A stretch of 14,273 bases of DNA from Clostridia bacterium (GCA_017938785.1 JAGBAU010000155.1:1-14273), one strand, 5' to 3'. Counted from the first letter of the stretch, positions 6,001-13,425 are shown. Program-made: numbers and translations. Notes: a model not told the origin generated them from the letters alone.

Positions 6001-7446
6001 ATGAATAATCTCAGCGAAAACAAGCAGGAAAAGAAGATTGCGTGGTACATGCTGGCCTTCATGGGCTTTTCCACGGTGTGGGGCTTCGGCAATGTAACCA
6101 ACGGCTTCATGTATTTCAACGGCATCCAGGTTATTTTCAGCTGGATCCTGATGTTTGCACTCTATTTCATCCCCTACGCACTGATGGTGGGTGAGCTGGG
6201 CTCCGCCTTCAAGAATTCCAGCGGCGGCGTATCTTCCTGGATTGAAGGTACCTACGGCCGGAAGATGGCCTATTACGCAGGCTGGACCTACTGGGCCGTG
6301 CACGTCACCTACATCGCCTCCAAGGGCTCCGGCGGCCTGAAAGCCCTGAGCTGGGCCGTGTTCCGCAATGCGGAGGTCTATGACGCCCTGCCTACCCTGG
6401 GTGTGCAGCTGGCAACCCTGGCGGTTTTCCTGCTGTTCTGCTATATCGCCAGCCGCGGCATGAAGGTGCTCAAGGGCATCACCACCCTGGCAGGCTCCAC
6501 CATGTTCGTCATGTCCATCCTGTTCATCCTGATGATGTTTGCCGCCCCGGTCATCAATCCCAACGGCGGCTATGTATCTATGGATTTCAGCCTGAAGAAC
6601 CTGGTACCCCAGTTCAATGTGAACTATTTTACCTCCCTGTCCATCCTGGTGTTTGCTGTGGGCGGCTGCGAGAAGATTTCCCCCTACGTCAATAAGGTGG
6701 ATAAGCCCTCTAAAAATTTCCCCCGCGGCATGATCAGCCTGGCCATCATGGTTGTGGTCTGCGCCATCCTGGGTACCATTGCCCTTGGCATGATGTTCGA
6801 TCCCGCCGTCATCGGCGCCACCGATGAATCCTTCAATTCCTATGTTTCCAACGGCGCATACTGGGCCTTCCAGAAGATGGGCCAGTACTACGGCGTGGGT
6901 GATTTCTTCCTGGTCATCTATGCCGTCTGCAATGCCATCGGCCAGTTCTCCACCCTGGTCATCAGCATCGATGCGCCCCTGCGCATGCTGCTGGGCAATG
7001 ATTACGCCAGGGAATTCATCCCCAGCGCAATGCTCAAACAGAACAAGCACGGCGCATACATCAACGGCATCAAGCTGGTTGTGGTGCTCTCCGGTGCGAT
7101 CATCCTGATCCAGATTGTGGTTCCCGGCGCAACCGCAGTGCTCACCCAGCTGACCAAGCTGAACAGCGTCTGCATGCCCATGCGCTACCTGTGGGTATTC
7201 ATCGCCTACATCGGCCTGCGCAGGAACATCGATAAGATTCCCGCCGAATACCGCTTCGTGAAGAACCTGAAGCTGGCCCTGTTCTTCGGCTACTGGTGCA
7301 CCATCGTCACCGCAGCCTGCTGCATCATGGGCATGTATTCCAAGGACGCCTTCACCATGATCCTGAACATTGTAACGCCCTGCGTGCTGGTGGGTCTGGG
7401 CATGATCATGCCCTACCTGGCCAAGCGTGAGCGCGAGAAGAAATAA
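6001..7446 (+). CDS. APC-family amino acid permease (YjeM/GadC-like)
   Basis: This 481-aa protein has about twelve hydrophobic segments and the size of amino acid/polyamine/organocation transporters. The first helix contains GFGNVTNGF (28-36), the glycine-rich unwound region that binds substrate in this superfamily. PYALMVGELGSAFKNSSGG, with the charged loop SWIEGTYGRK after it, resembles the glutamate:GABA antiporter/YjeM branch. The N-terminus is short and polar and the C-terminus basic (AKREREKK), both as expected for the cytoplasmic side. Amino acid uptake or exchange is likely, but the substrate is unknown. AGGA lies about 7 nt before the ATG. TTGACA occurs at 5924-5929, but no -10 box follows at proper spacing, so the promoter is uncertain. 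The gene is monocistronic, with its own terminator. Confidence 0.9.
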   Translation: MNNLSENKQEKKIAWYMLAFMGFSTVWGFGNVTNGFMYFNGIQVIFSWILMFALYFIPYALMVGELGSAFKNSSGGVSSWIEGTYGRKMAYYAGWTYWAVHVTYIASKGSGGLKALSWAVFRNAEVYDALPTLGVQLATLAVFLLFCYIASRGMKVLKGITTLAGSTMFVMSILFILMMFAAPVINPNGGYVSMDFSLKNLVPQFNVNYFTSLSILVFAVGGCEKISPYVNKVDKPSKNFPRGMISLAIMVVVCAILGTIALGMMFDPAVIGATDESFNSYVSNGAYWAFQKMGQYYGVGDFFLVIYAVCNAIGQFSTLVISIDAPLRMLLGNDYAREFIPSAMLKQNKHGAYINGIKLVVVLSGAIILIQIVVPGATAVLTQLTKLNSVCMPMRYLWVFIAYIGLRRNIDKIPAEYRFVKNLKLALFFGYWCTIVTAACCIMGMYSKDAFTMILNIVTPCVLVGLGMIMPYLAKREREKK

Positions 7447-7453
7447 AAGAAAA

Positions 7454-7489
7454 CATCCCTTCTGCATTTGCGGAAGGGATGACTTTTTA
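7454..7489 (+). terminator. Terminator of the amino acid permease gene
   Basis: A 12-bp stem (CATCCCTTCTGC with its near-complement, one G-U) closes an ATTT loop and is followed by ACTTTTTA. It begins 7 nt after the permease stop. Its end overlaps the -35 region of the next promoter. Confidence 0.9.
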
Positions 7490-7507
7490 TCCATCAGGTG
7501 GTATTAT
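7479..7507 (+). promoter_or_regulatory. Probable promoter of the hydroxyacid oxidase-GNAT-TrmO operon
   Basis: TATTAT (7502-7507) preceded by TGG gives an extended -10. ATGACT (7479-7484) sits 17 nt upstream as a weak -35 that overlaps the preceding terminator hairpin. It is the only plausible promoter in the short gap. Confidence 0.6.
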
Positions 7508-7536
7508 GGTAGTAAGTGAAAAACTCAATCCACCAT

Positions 7537-7542
7537 GGAGGA
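7537..7542 (+). promoter_or_regulatory. Ribosome binding site that decides the 7550 start
   Basis: GGAGGA sits 7 nt before the ATG at 7550 and overlaps the upstream in-frame ATG at 7535, which has no such site. The shorter protein is therefore preferred. Confidence 0.8.
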
Positions 7543-7549
7543 ACCATAT

Positions 7550-8575
7550 ATGACTTATCAGGAAGTTCTGGAAACCGCCCGCGGCTGTATCGGCCAGTAC
7601 TGTAAGGCTTGCAACATCTGCAACGGCAGGGCATGCAGAAATCAGATTCCCGGTCCCGGTGCAAAGGGCGTGGGTGATACCGCCATTCGCAATTACGATA
7701 AGTGGCAGGAAATCCGTGTGAACATGGATACCATCTGCGAAAACGTCACCCCGGACACCAGCCTTGAAATCTTCGGCAAGTGTTTCAGCGCGCCCTTCTT
7801 TGCCGGTCCCGTGGGCGCAGTCACCCTGCACTACAGCGATAAGTATGATGATTTGGCCTACAACAATATCCTGGTGAAGGCATGCAGCGAAAACGGTATT
7901 GCCGCATTCACCGGAGATGGTGTGAATCCCGCAGTCATGCAGGCGGCATGCAAGGCGATCTCTGCCTGCAACGGACAGGGCGTGCCCACCGTGAAGCCCT
8001 GGAACATGGAGACCATCCGTGAAAAGATGGAACTCTGCAAGGAGGCAGGATGCTTCGCCATCGCCATGGACATCGATGCGGCAGGACTGCCCTTCCTGAA
8101 GAATATGACCCCTCCCGCGGGCAGCAAGACCACAGCAGAACTCGCCGAAATTGCAAAGATGGCAGGCGTTCCCTTCATTGTGAAGGGCGTCATGACGCCC
8201 CGCGCAGCCCTGAAGGCGAAGGAAGCCGGCGCAGCGGGCATCGTGGTCAGCAATCACGGCGGCCGCGTGCTGGACCAGTGCCCCGCAACTGCGGAGGTGC
8301 TGGCGGACATCGCGGATGCGCTCAAGGGCAGCGGCATGAAGATCTTCGTGGACGGCGGTATCCGCAGCGGCGTGGATGTATTTAAGGCGCTGGCGCTGGG
8401 TGCGGATGCGGTCATCATCTGCCGTCCCTTCGTATCCGCTGTGTATGGCGGCGCAGAGGAGGGCGTGAAGCTCTACATTGAGAAGATCGCTGCGGAGCTC
8501 CGGGATACCATGGCCATGTGCGGTGCAAAGGATATCGCTTCCATCAACAGGGACATGCTGTTTCTTAGAAAGTGA
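7550..8575 (+). CDS. FMN-dependent alpha-hydroxy-acid oxidase/dehydrogenase-like protein with Cys-rich N-terminus
   Basis: This 341-aa TIM-barrel flavoprotein belongs to the FMN_dh family (glycolate oxidase, lactate oxidase/dehydrogenase, type 2 IDI relatives). The active-site signature SNHGGRVLD (234-242) gives catalytic His236 and substrate-binding Arg239. Lys212 in PFIVKG matches the flavin-contacting lysine, and VDGGIRSGVDVFKALALGAD (267-286) binds the FMN phosphate. Oxidation of a 2-hydroxy acid is likely, with substrate and electron acceptor unknown. The N-terminus is unusual: Cys13, then Cys18-x2-Cys21-x2-Cys24-x4-Cys29 before GPGAKGVGDTA, where classical enzymes have no such cluster. 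An ATG at 7535 is in frame but lacks a ribosome binding site. GGAGGA lies 7 nt before the ATG at 7550, so I start there. It leads an operon, with the next ATG 14 nt after the stop. Confidence 0.88.
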   Translation: MTYQEVLETARGCIGQYCKACNICNGRACRNQIPGPGAKGVGDTAIRNYDKWQEIRVNMDTICENVTPDTSLEIFGKCFSAPFFAGPVGAVTLHYSDKYDDLAYNNILVKACSENGIAAFTGDGVNPAVMQAACKAISACNGQGVPTVKPWNMETIREKMELCKEAGCFAIAMDIDAAGLPFLKNMTPPAGSKTTAELAEIAKMAGVPFIVKGVMTPRAALKAKEAGAAGIVVSNHGGRVLDQCPATAEVLADIADALKGSGMKIFVDGGIRSGVDVFKALALGADAVIICRPFVSAVYGGAEEGVKLYIEKIAAELRDTMAMCGAKDIASINRDMLFLRK

Positions 8576-8589
8576 ACGCGGAGGAGCCA

Positions 8590-9036
8590 ATGAACCTGAT
8601 TTTCAGAAAGCTGAACGAAAACAACCCGAACGATGTGCGTCAGTTTTGCGAGCTGATGGATGATCTCACCACCCGCGCAAACGACCAGGCGCTCCTGCTG
8701 GAAAAGATTCGCAAGGTGAATGCCAATGAGGACGCCTACATGCTCGTTGCCGAGGATGCGGATACGGGCAGGCTGTGCGGTTCCCTGCTGGCGGTTACCT
8801 TCGGAGATTTTTGTGAAACCTGCCGCCCCATCATGATCATCGAAAACGTGGTCACCCACCACGATTACCAGCGCAAGGGCGTGGGCCGGCGCATGTTTGA
8901 GGAAATTGAAGCCTGGGGCAAGCAGAGGGATGTGTGCTATGCCATCCTGTGCTCCAGCATGAGCCGGGAAGGCGCTCATCGCTTCTATCACTCCATCGGT
9001 TATGATGAGGTGAAGGGCTTTAAAAAGTATCTGTGA
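8590..9036 (+). CDS. GNAT-family N-acetyltransferase
   Basis: This 148-aa protein has the GNAT fold. A central strand, IIENVVTHHDYQRKGVGRRM (83-102), carries the acetyl-CoA pyrophosphate loop QRKGVG (94-99). The C-terminal part, GAHRFYHSIGYDE (128-140), is the usual motif B helix and strand with the aromatic FY. It would transfer an acetyl group from acetyl-CoA to an amine on a small molecule or protein; the acceptor is unknown. The frame continues upstream to a GTG at 8572 that overlaps the previous stop. I chose the ATG at 8590 because GGAGG lies 5 nt before it. It is 14 nt after the oxidase gene and 13 nt before trmO, so it is the middle gene of a three-gene operon. Confidence 0.9.
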   Translation: MNLIFRKLNENNPNDVRQFCELMDDLTTRANDQALLLEKIRKVNANEDAYMLVAEDADTGRLCGSLLAVTFGDFCETCRPIMIIENVVTHHDYQRKGVGRRMFEEIEAWGKQRDVCYAILCSSMSREGAHRFYHSIGYDEVKGFKKYL

Positions 9037-9049
9037 AAGAGGAAAGAAA

Positions 9050-9733
9050 ATGGCCGAAGAGCTGAAAATGAAGATCATCGCCCGCATCCATACGGACTTT
9101 CCCACCAAGTTCGGCATTCCGCGCCAGAGCGGGCTGGTGGAGGAGCTGAAATCCACGCTGGTGTTTGAACCGGAATACCGGGATGAAAACGCCCTGCGCG
9201 GCATCGAGCAGTTTTCCCACCTTTGGCTGATCTGGCAGTTCTCCGAAGCGGTGCGGGAGGATTGGTCGCCCACGGTGCGTCCGCCGCGGCTGGGCGGCAA
9301 TACCCGCATCGGCGTATTCGCTACCCGTTCACCCTTCCGGCCCAATGCCATCGGACTTTCATCGGTGAAGCTGGAGGGCGTGCGCAGGGACCCGAAATAC
9401 GGTATGGTGCTGGATCTGTCCTGTGCGGATCTGATGGATGGAACGCCCATTCTGGATATCAAGCCCTACATTCCCTTCTCCGATGCCCATCCGGAGGCCA
9501 GCGAGGGTTATACCGCGCAGACCATCACCCATGCGCTGGAGCTGGTCTTCCCGGATGAACTGCTTAGGCAGGTTCCCGGGAATAAGCGCGCGGCGCTGCA
9601 GGGAGTATTAAAGCAGGATCCCCGTCCATCCTACCAGGAGGACCCGGAGCGCATCTATGGCTTCAATTTCGCCGGCCAGGAAATACGTTTCCGTGTAGCG
9701 GACGGTGTGCTCACGGTAGTGGAAATCCGATAA
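9050..9733 (+). CDS. trmO: tRNA (N6-threonylcarbamoyladenosine-37) N6-methyltransferase TrmO
   Basis: The 227-aa protein matches the TsaA/TrmO family, which uses S-adenosylmethionine to methylate t6A37 to m6t6A37 in certain tRNAs. Family signatures are IARIHTDFPTKFGIPRQSGL (10-29), GVFATRSPFRPNAIGLS (88-104) and DLMDGTPILDIKPYIP (127-142). The C-terminal segment with DPRPSYQEDPERIYGF is the usual second domain. The enzyme is cytoplasmic and has no SPOUT or Rossmann methyltransferase fold. GAGG lies 7 nt before the ATG. It is the last gene of the operon and is followed by a bidirectional terminator. Its link to the oxidase and acetyltransferase is not evident; co-transcription may be incidental. 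Confidence 0.93.
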   Translation: MAEELKMKIIARIHTDFPTKFGIPRQSGLVEELKSTLVFEPEYRDENALRGIEQFSHLWLIWQFSEAVREDWSPTVRPPRLGGNTRIGVFATRSPFRPNAIGLSSVKLEGVRRDPKYGMVLDLSCADLMDGTPILDIKPYIPFSDAHPEASEGYTAQTITHALELVFPDELLRQVPGNKRAALQGVLKQDPRPSYQEDPERIYGFNFAGQEIRFRVADGVLTVVEIR

Positions 9734-9737
9734 AAAG

Positions 9738-9764
9738 AACAGGCAGCTTTTGCTGCCTGTTTTT
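9738..9764. terminator. Bidirectional terminator between trmO and the glycan operon
   Basis: AACAGGCAGC pairs perfectly with GCTGCCTGTT around a TTTT loop. The rightward tail is TTTTT and the leftward tail is TTCTTTTTAT. It ends both the trmO operon and the convergent LicD operon. Confidence 0.92.
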
Positions 9765-10573
9765 CATCGGACTTCTATGGTGAAATTGCCGTGGTCGGTA
9801 CGCCGTTTATCCTCCGGGGGAAGCTGCATGTAATCTCCGTAGAGATTGCGCAGGTATTCATCCCAGCCCTTCGGTGCGCCGCAGAGCTGATCGCGGAAGG
9901 GGAGGGGTTCGCCCGGCTCAAAGACCTCCCGGCGCATCCATTCCCGGCTGCCGTAATGGGTGATCATGGTCACGCCTGCGTGTCCGGTGCTGCCAAGGGG
10001 ATACTTTTTTGCGTAGGAATTCATCTTCCGCGCGTAGTGGTTGGCGCCACGTTTGCGTGCGTAGGGAAGCATCAGCTTCTTGATGAAGATGAACTTCTCA
10101 TTCGGCAAAAAGGCGCTGCGGAGGGCAGCGTTGCGCATAATGTTCAGCCATGCCATCCACTTGAAATAGAACTTCTTGCCCCACTTGCCGTCGGGAAGGC
10201 CTTCGATGGGGAAGATGTCAATGTACATGCCGATGGAGCGTTCTTCCAGGTGATGGCCGAAATGCACCTTGTAGCGCATATCGCACAGCTTGGCGAAGGG
10301 GTAGTTGTACTGCCCGTCGGTTTCGCAGGAGAACAGCTGCAGGTTTTCCGGAAGCTCAAGGTTCAGGGAGAGCAGCTTTTCATAATCCGGGCGGGGCATC
10401 ATTACGTCCATGTCGTCATCCCAGGGGATGAAGCCTTTGTGGCGCGCCGCGCCCAGCAGGGTGCCGCCGGAGAGATAGTAGCACAGCTTGTTTTCTTCAC
10501 AGATTTTCTTGAAAGCGAGGAAGAGCGCATAGGAAATATCCTGTGCTTCCTGCAAAGTGATATTTACAAGCAT
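9764..10573 (-). CDS. LicD-family phosphotransferase, second copy of the operon
   Basis: This 269-aa LicD protein belongs to the nucleotidyltransferase-fold enzymes that attach phosphocholine, ribitol phosphate or similar groups to cell-surface glycans. The core is LSGGTLLGAARHKGFIPWDD (34-53), where the SGG loop and the Asp cluster 52-56 form the nucleotide/metal site. YIDIFPIEG (117-125) supplies the expected later acidic residue. The C-terminal YGDYMQLPPEDKR is typical of the family. It has no signal peptide and acts in the cytoplasm on a lipid-linked acceptor. GGAGGT lies 5 nt before the ATG. Its start overlaps the end of the GT4 gene by 10 nt, which implies translational coupling. It is the last gene of the operon. 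The exact group transferred cannot be read from the sequence, and no CDP-choline synthesis genes lie nearby. Confidence 0.9.
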   Translation of the reverse strand: MLVNITLQEAQDISYALFLAFKKICEENKLCYYLSGGTLLGAARHKGFIPWDDDMDVMMPRPDYEKLLSLNLELPENLQLFSCETDGQYNYPFAKLCDMRYKVHFGHHLEERSIGMYIDIFPIEGLPDGKWGKKFYFKWMAWLNIMRNAALRSAFLPNEKFIFIKKLMLPYARKRGANHYARKMNSYAKKYPLGSTGHAGVTMITHYGSREWMRREVFEPGEPLPFRDQLCGAPKGWDEYLRNLYGDYMQLPPEDKRRTDHGNFTIEVR

Positions 10574-11700
10574 TCGCTACCTCCATGTTTGAAATAGAAT
10601 TCGCGCAGCTGCGCGGCGGTGTGGTCGATGGAATAACCGGCCTGAATGATCTGCTGCTCCACATCCTGGCGGGGGAGAGTGGCGTCTGCGCGGCAGATGC
10701 GTTCCACCCAGGGATCGATGCTGTCGATGGGCAGGTATTCCGCCAGGCTGGTAATGGCCAGTTCCCGGGTGATGGTATCGGAAAAGATGCAGGGCAGGCT
10801 CGCTGCCTGGGCTTCAATTCCGGTGACTGGCAGGCCTTCAAACAGCGAGGGCATGATGAACATGTCCATGGCCTGCAGATAATCGCTCACGTTCTGTACG
10901 CTGCCGATGAAGAGCACCTTATCCTCAATGCCCAGCTCTTTGGCTTTGCGTTCCGCCTCTGCCCGGTTTGCGCCATCACCGATGAGCATCAGGCGGGCGT
11001 CGGGTTTTTTCTCAACCACGCCTGCGAAAATCTCCAGCAGGAAGCTGTGGTTTTTCTGGGGCATGAAGCGGCCCACGTGCCCCAGCAGCAGCTGGTCATC
11101 GCATATGCCCAGCTTTGCACGCAATTCACTGCGAATCTGAGGGTTGAAACGGAACTGGGTCAGGTCCACGCCGTTTTGAAGCACCTTGTAGTCCTTCCTC
11201 CGGCAGATGGACGGTGGGAACAGCCACTGCGCCGCCAGATCGGAACAGGCGAAGTAATGGGTTGCGCTGAAGCGGAACACATGCCGCAGAACCCGGGCGA
11301 TCAGGTGGGATAGGCGGGAACGGGTTTGCAGCTGGGTATTATGGGAATGCAGCACACGTACAGGAACGCCCGCCAGCCGTGCCATCAGAAGATGCACGGC
11401 GCGCAGGGCGTTTTCCGTATCTGCATATACAATTTTATAATCGTGGGTTTTGAAAAACTTGTAGTAGGCGATATTGGCCCTGATTTCGTGGGCGATCAGG
11501 TTGAGCTTTTCGTCCACGTCCAGGTCGTATACACGGCTGCCGTTCTGGGCATAGCGCTGTGCATCCTCCGGCAGGAGCTTTTTGGAAAACAGGTAATCGA
11601 AGATGATGCCGTCATCCTTCAGCTGCTGCGCAATGCGGTATTCGAAGATTGCCGCGCCATGGGTCAGGTGCGGGTCGGCATAAAGGTGCAGAACTCTCAT
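10564..11700 (-). CDS. Glycosyltransferase family 4 (GT-B fold)
   Basis: This 378-aa protein has the two-domain GT-B layout. An N-terminal acceptor domain begins MRVLHLY and includes HSHN (118-121) and NGVD (176-179). A C-terminal nucleotide-sugar domain carries GHVGRFMPQKN (207-217), LMLIGDG (237-243) and EGLPVTGIE (288-296), the E-x7-E pair of retaining GT4 enzymes. It probably adds a sugar from a nucleotide sugar to the lipid-linked intermediate made by the upstream sugar transferase, at the inner face of the membrane. Sugar and linkage are unknown; EpsF-type enzymes are the nearest class. AGGAG lies 8 nt before the ATG. The ATG overlaps the preceding LicD stop by 4 nt (ATGA), and its own end overlaps the next LicD start by 10 nt, so the three are tightly coupled. 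Confidence 0.92.
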   Translation of the reverse strand: MRVLHLYADPHLTHGAAIFEYRIAQQLKDDGIIFDYLFSKKLLPEDAQRYAQNGSRVYDLDVDEKLNLIAHEIRANIAYYKFFKTHDYKIVYADTENALRAVHLLMARLAGVPVRVLHSHNTQLQTRSRLSHLIARVLRHVFRFSATHYFACSDLAAQWLFPPSICRRKDYKVLQNGVDLTQFRFNPQIRSELRAKLGICDDQLLLGHVGRFMPQKNHSFLLEIFAGVVEKKPDARLMLIGDGANRAEAERKAKELGIEDKVLFIGSVQNVSDYLQAMDMFIMPSLFEGLPVTGIEAQAASLPCIFSDTITRELAITSLAEYLPIDSIDPWVERICRADATLPRQDVEQQIIQAGYSIDHTAAQLREFYFKHGGSECL

Positions 11701-12551
11701 GCGCCCTTCTCCTCGTAATCGATCTTGCTGATGTTCAGCTTGTTTTTATCCGAATCTGCCGGCGGCTTCATGTAGTCGCCGTAGAACTGGGTGAGGAAGG
11801 CGTCGTGGTTTTCGGGACCGTTGAGCATGATGTTTTCAAAGGGATACTTCTTCCCCTCGCCCAAGAGTTTTTTATCTACGATTTCCTTCATCATGTACTG
11901 CCCGTAGAAGCTGACCATGTAAGGACTGGAATCATAAGGATAGCGGGAGAGAACCTTATCCATCTTAAAGAGCAGCTTTCGGGTATCCATGTGCTGGCCG
12001 AAGTGCGTGATGGCCAGGAACTTAATGATCATGCGGATGTAGAAGGGCCGACCCGGGCGGTTCAGGTTTACAAGCTCCTTGAAGCAGGAAGCCTGGTAGA
12101 GGAAGCGCCAGAAGGTGGCGTGCCAGAAGTGCACGAAACGGCCGAGACGACTGCCGGGCATGCCGTCGAAGGGGAAAATATCCAGCCAGGCAAACTCAGT
12201 GGTCTGCACGGTGTTGGAATCGTTGGTGAGCACAACTCGGGTATTCACCAGCTTGCTGAAGCAGCGGTCATAGCTTTCGTCATGGCGGAAGGAACGCACA
12301 GCAAAGCCCTCCGGCAGTTCCGCAGGGGCGATCTCCATGAACTTTTCATAGTCCGGACGGGGCATACCCACATCCATATCATCATCCCAGGGGATGAAGC
12401 CCTTGTGGCGCACCGCGCCCAGCATGGTGCCGCCTACGATGTAGTAGCGAAGATTGTGCCTGTCACAGATTTCTGTGAAGATGCGCATGATCTCCAGCTC
12501 CACCATTTGCAGGGCCCTGAGTTCGCTGTTGTCTTCCTTGTTGTAAGCCAT
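11697..12551 (-). CDS. LicD-family phosphotransferase, first copy of the operon
   Basis: This 284-aa LicD protein has the core IVGGTMLGAVRHKGFIPWDD (38-57). The GG loop and the Asp cluster 56-60 form the predicted nucleotide and metal site, and WLDIFPFDG (122-130) supplies the later carboxylate. The C-terminal FYGDYMKPPADSDK is the usual family ending. It differs clearly from the second LicD of the operon outside these motifs, so the pair is not a recent duplication and may act on different positions or donors. It would be a cytoplasmic enzyme acting on lipid-linked glycan. The frame runs up to 12593, but I start at 12551 because AGGAG lies 6 nt before that ATG. It begins 19 nt after the sugar transferase stop, and its own stop overlaps the GT4 start. 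Confidence 0.9.
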   Translation of the reverse strand: MAYNKEDNSELRALQMVELEIMRIFTEICDRHNLRYYIVGGTMLGAVRHKGFIPWDDDMDVGMPRPDYEKFMEIAPAELPEGFAVRSFRHDESYDRCFSKLVNTRVVLTNDSNTVQTTEFAWLDIFPFDGMPGSRLGRFVHFWHATFWRFLYQASCFKELVNLNRPGRPFYIRMIIKFLAITHFGQHMDTRKLLFKMDKVLSRYPYDSSPYMVSFYGQYMMKEIVDKKLLGEGKKYPFENIMLNGPENHDAFLTQFYGDYMKPPADSDKNKLNISKIDYEEKGA

Positions 12552-12572
12552 CTGTATCTCCTGTAAGCCATC
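12542..12572. repeat. 11-bp direct repeat around the start of the first licD
   Basis: TGTAAGCCATC occurs at 12542-12552 and again at 12562-12572, 20 nt apart. On the coding strand, GATGGCTTACA appears once at the end of the sugar transferase gene, where the TGA stop is followed by TGGCTTAC, and again at the licD start ATGGCTTAC. The ribosome binding site lies between the copies. A small tandem duplication of the start region could have produced it. Confidence 0.6.
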
Positions 12573-13248
12573 AAGCCTTGGGCTTGTTCTCAAATTCCTT
12601 GACCGTTACATCGGTGCCGAGGATGATCTTGGGAATCGTGGAAAAGAGGATGCAAAAATCCTCCTTGAAGCCGTAATTCTCGAGATACTTCACTTCCCAG
12701 CGAACCTTGCCGGAAGTGGAAATATTGTTTCGGCCGTTGATCTGAGCAAGGCCGGTGATACCGGGTCGGGTTTGATATACGCCGAAATGCAGGCGCAGCT
12801 CATGGATGCGGCTTTCCTCTGCGATCAGCGGGCGGGGACCGATGATGCTCATATCACCCTTGAGTACGTTGATCAGCTGGGGAAGCTCATCCAGGGAAAA
12901 CTTGCGCAGCAGAACGCCCGTGCGGGTGACGAAGCGATCTGCATCGCGGAATTCCGCTGCGGAAAGATTGCCCGGCGCGGTGGCGCGCATGGTGCGGATC
13001 TTGTAAATCTTGAACAGTTTGCCATCCTTGCCGACGCGGTTCTGAGCAAAGATCACCTTGCCCGGATCATCGATATACACGCACATCATCAGGATGAGCA
13101 TAGGGATGAAAAGTACCAGCAGCGCAAGCGCGGAGATGATAATGTCCAGTATACGCTTGACGACATGGTATTTTCGGTTGGATACGTCTATGTATTGCAA
13201 ATCCCGAAGCTTACTGGGCAGCGGATGTGCAGTTGCCGTGTTCGACAC
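12571..13248 (-). CDS. Bacterial sugar transferase (polyprenyl-phosphate phosphoglycosyltransferase)
   Basis: This 225-aa protein is a small monotopic phosphoglycosyltransferase of the PglC/EpsL/WcaJ C-domain type. It transfers a sugar phosphate from a UDP-sugar to undecaprenyl phosphate, the first step of a surface glycan. A hydrophobic reentrant helix (about 32-58) follows KR and ends in DPGKVIFAQNRVGKDGK. FKIYKIRTM (79-87) and the catalytic Asp120-Glu121 in SLDELPQLINVLKGDMS are present, with IIGPRPL next and RPGITGLAQINGR (161-173) after. All key blocks look intact. The frame is open upstream to 13431, but the promoter at 13313-13341 excludes most of that. The GTG at 13248, 9 nt after AGGAGG, is the best start. 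It is the first gene of the four-gene glycan operon. Confidence 0.93.
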   Translation of the reverse strand: MSNTATAHPLPSKLRDLQYIDVSNRKYHVVKRILDIIISALALLVLFIPMLILMMCVYIDDPGKVIFAQNRVGKDGKLFKIYKIRTMRATAPGNLSAAEFRDADRFVTRTGVLLRKFSLDELPQLINVLKGDMSIIGPRPLIAEESRIHELRLHFGVYQTRPGITGLAQINGRNNISTSGKVRWEVKYLENYGFKEDFCILFSTIPKIILGTDVTVKEFENKPKA

Positions 13249-13257
13249 GCTTTTGTT

Positions 13258-13263
13258 CCTCCT
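13258..13263 (-). promoter_or_regulatory. Ribosome binding site that fixes a GTG start
   Basis: A perfect AGGAGG, read leftward, lies 9 nt before the GTG at 13248. There is no in-frame ATG between it and the transcription start, so GTG is the likely start of the sugar transferase. Confidence 0.8.
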
Positions 13264-13312
13264 CTGGCATGGGTAGAAAAGCCCATATAAATACCAGTTT
13301 AATACTCTACTC

Positions 13313-13341
13313 ATTATAGCATCCACTGTGTGAAGAATCAA
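13313..13341 (-). promoter_or_regulatory. Promoter of the glycan (sugar transferase-LicD) operon
   Basis: Read leftward, TTGATT (13336-13341), a 17-nt spacer and TATAAT (13313-13318) make a good promoter. It lies about 65 nt before the GTG start, and no promoter is visible between the four genes. Confidence 0.8.
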
Positions 13342-13425
13342 GCAGAGGGGGCAAGGCATCACATAAAGTGCACAATCGCGCCCTTTTCGGCATAGTTTGC
13401 ATGCTTTTTCTGTCGCTTTCAGTGC

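Noticed and set aside
5851..7494. A 547-codon open frame on the - strand opposite the amino acid permease
   Set aside because: It mirrors the permease codon for codon. Its product is rich in His, Asp, Gln and Gly, as expected from the complement of hydrophobic GC-rich codons. It has no family signature, and the permease has clear family motifs.
7487..8590. A 367-codon - strand frame opposite the FMN enzyme
   Set aside because: It is a shadow of the real gene, with a His/Ala/Gly/Cys-rich product without recognisable domains, and it spans the opposite-strand promoter and terminator.
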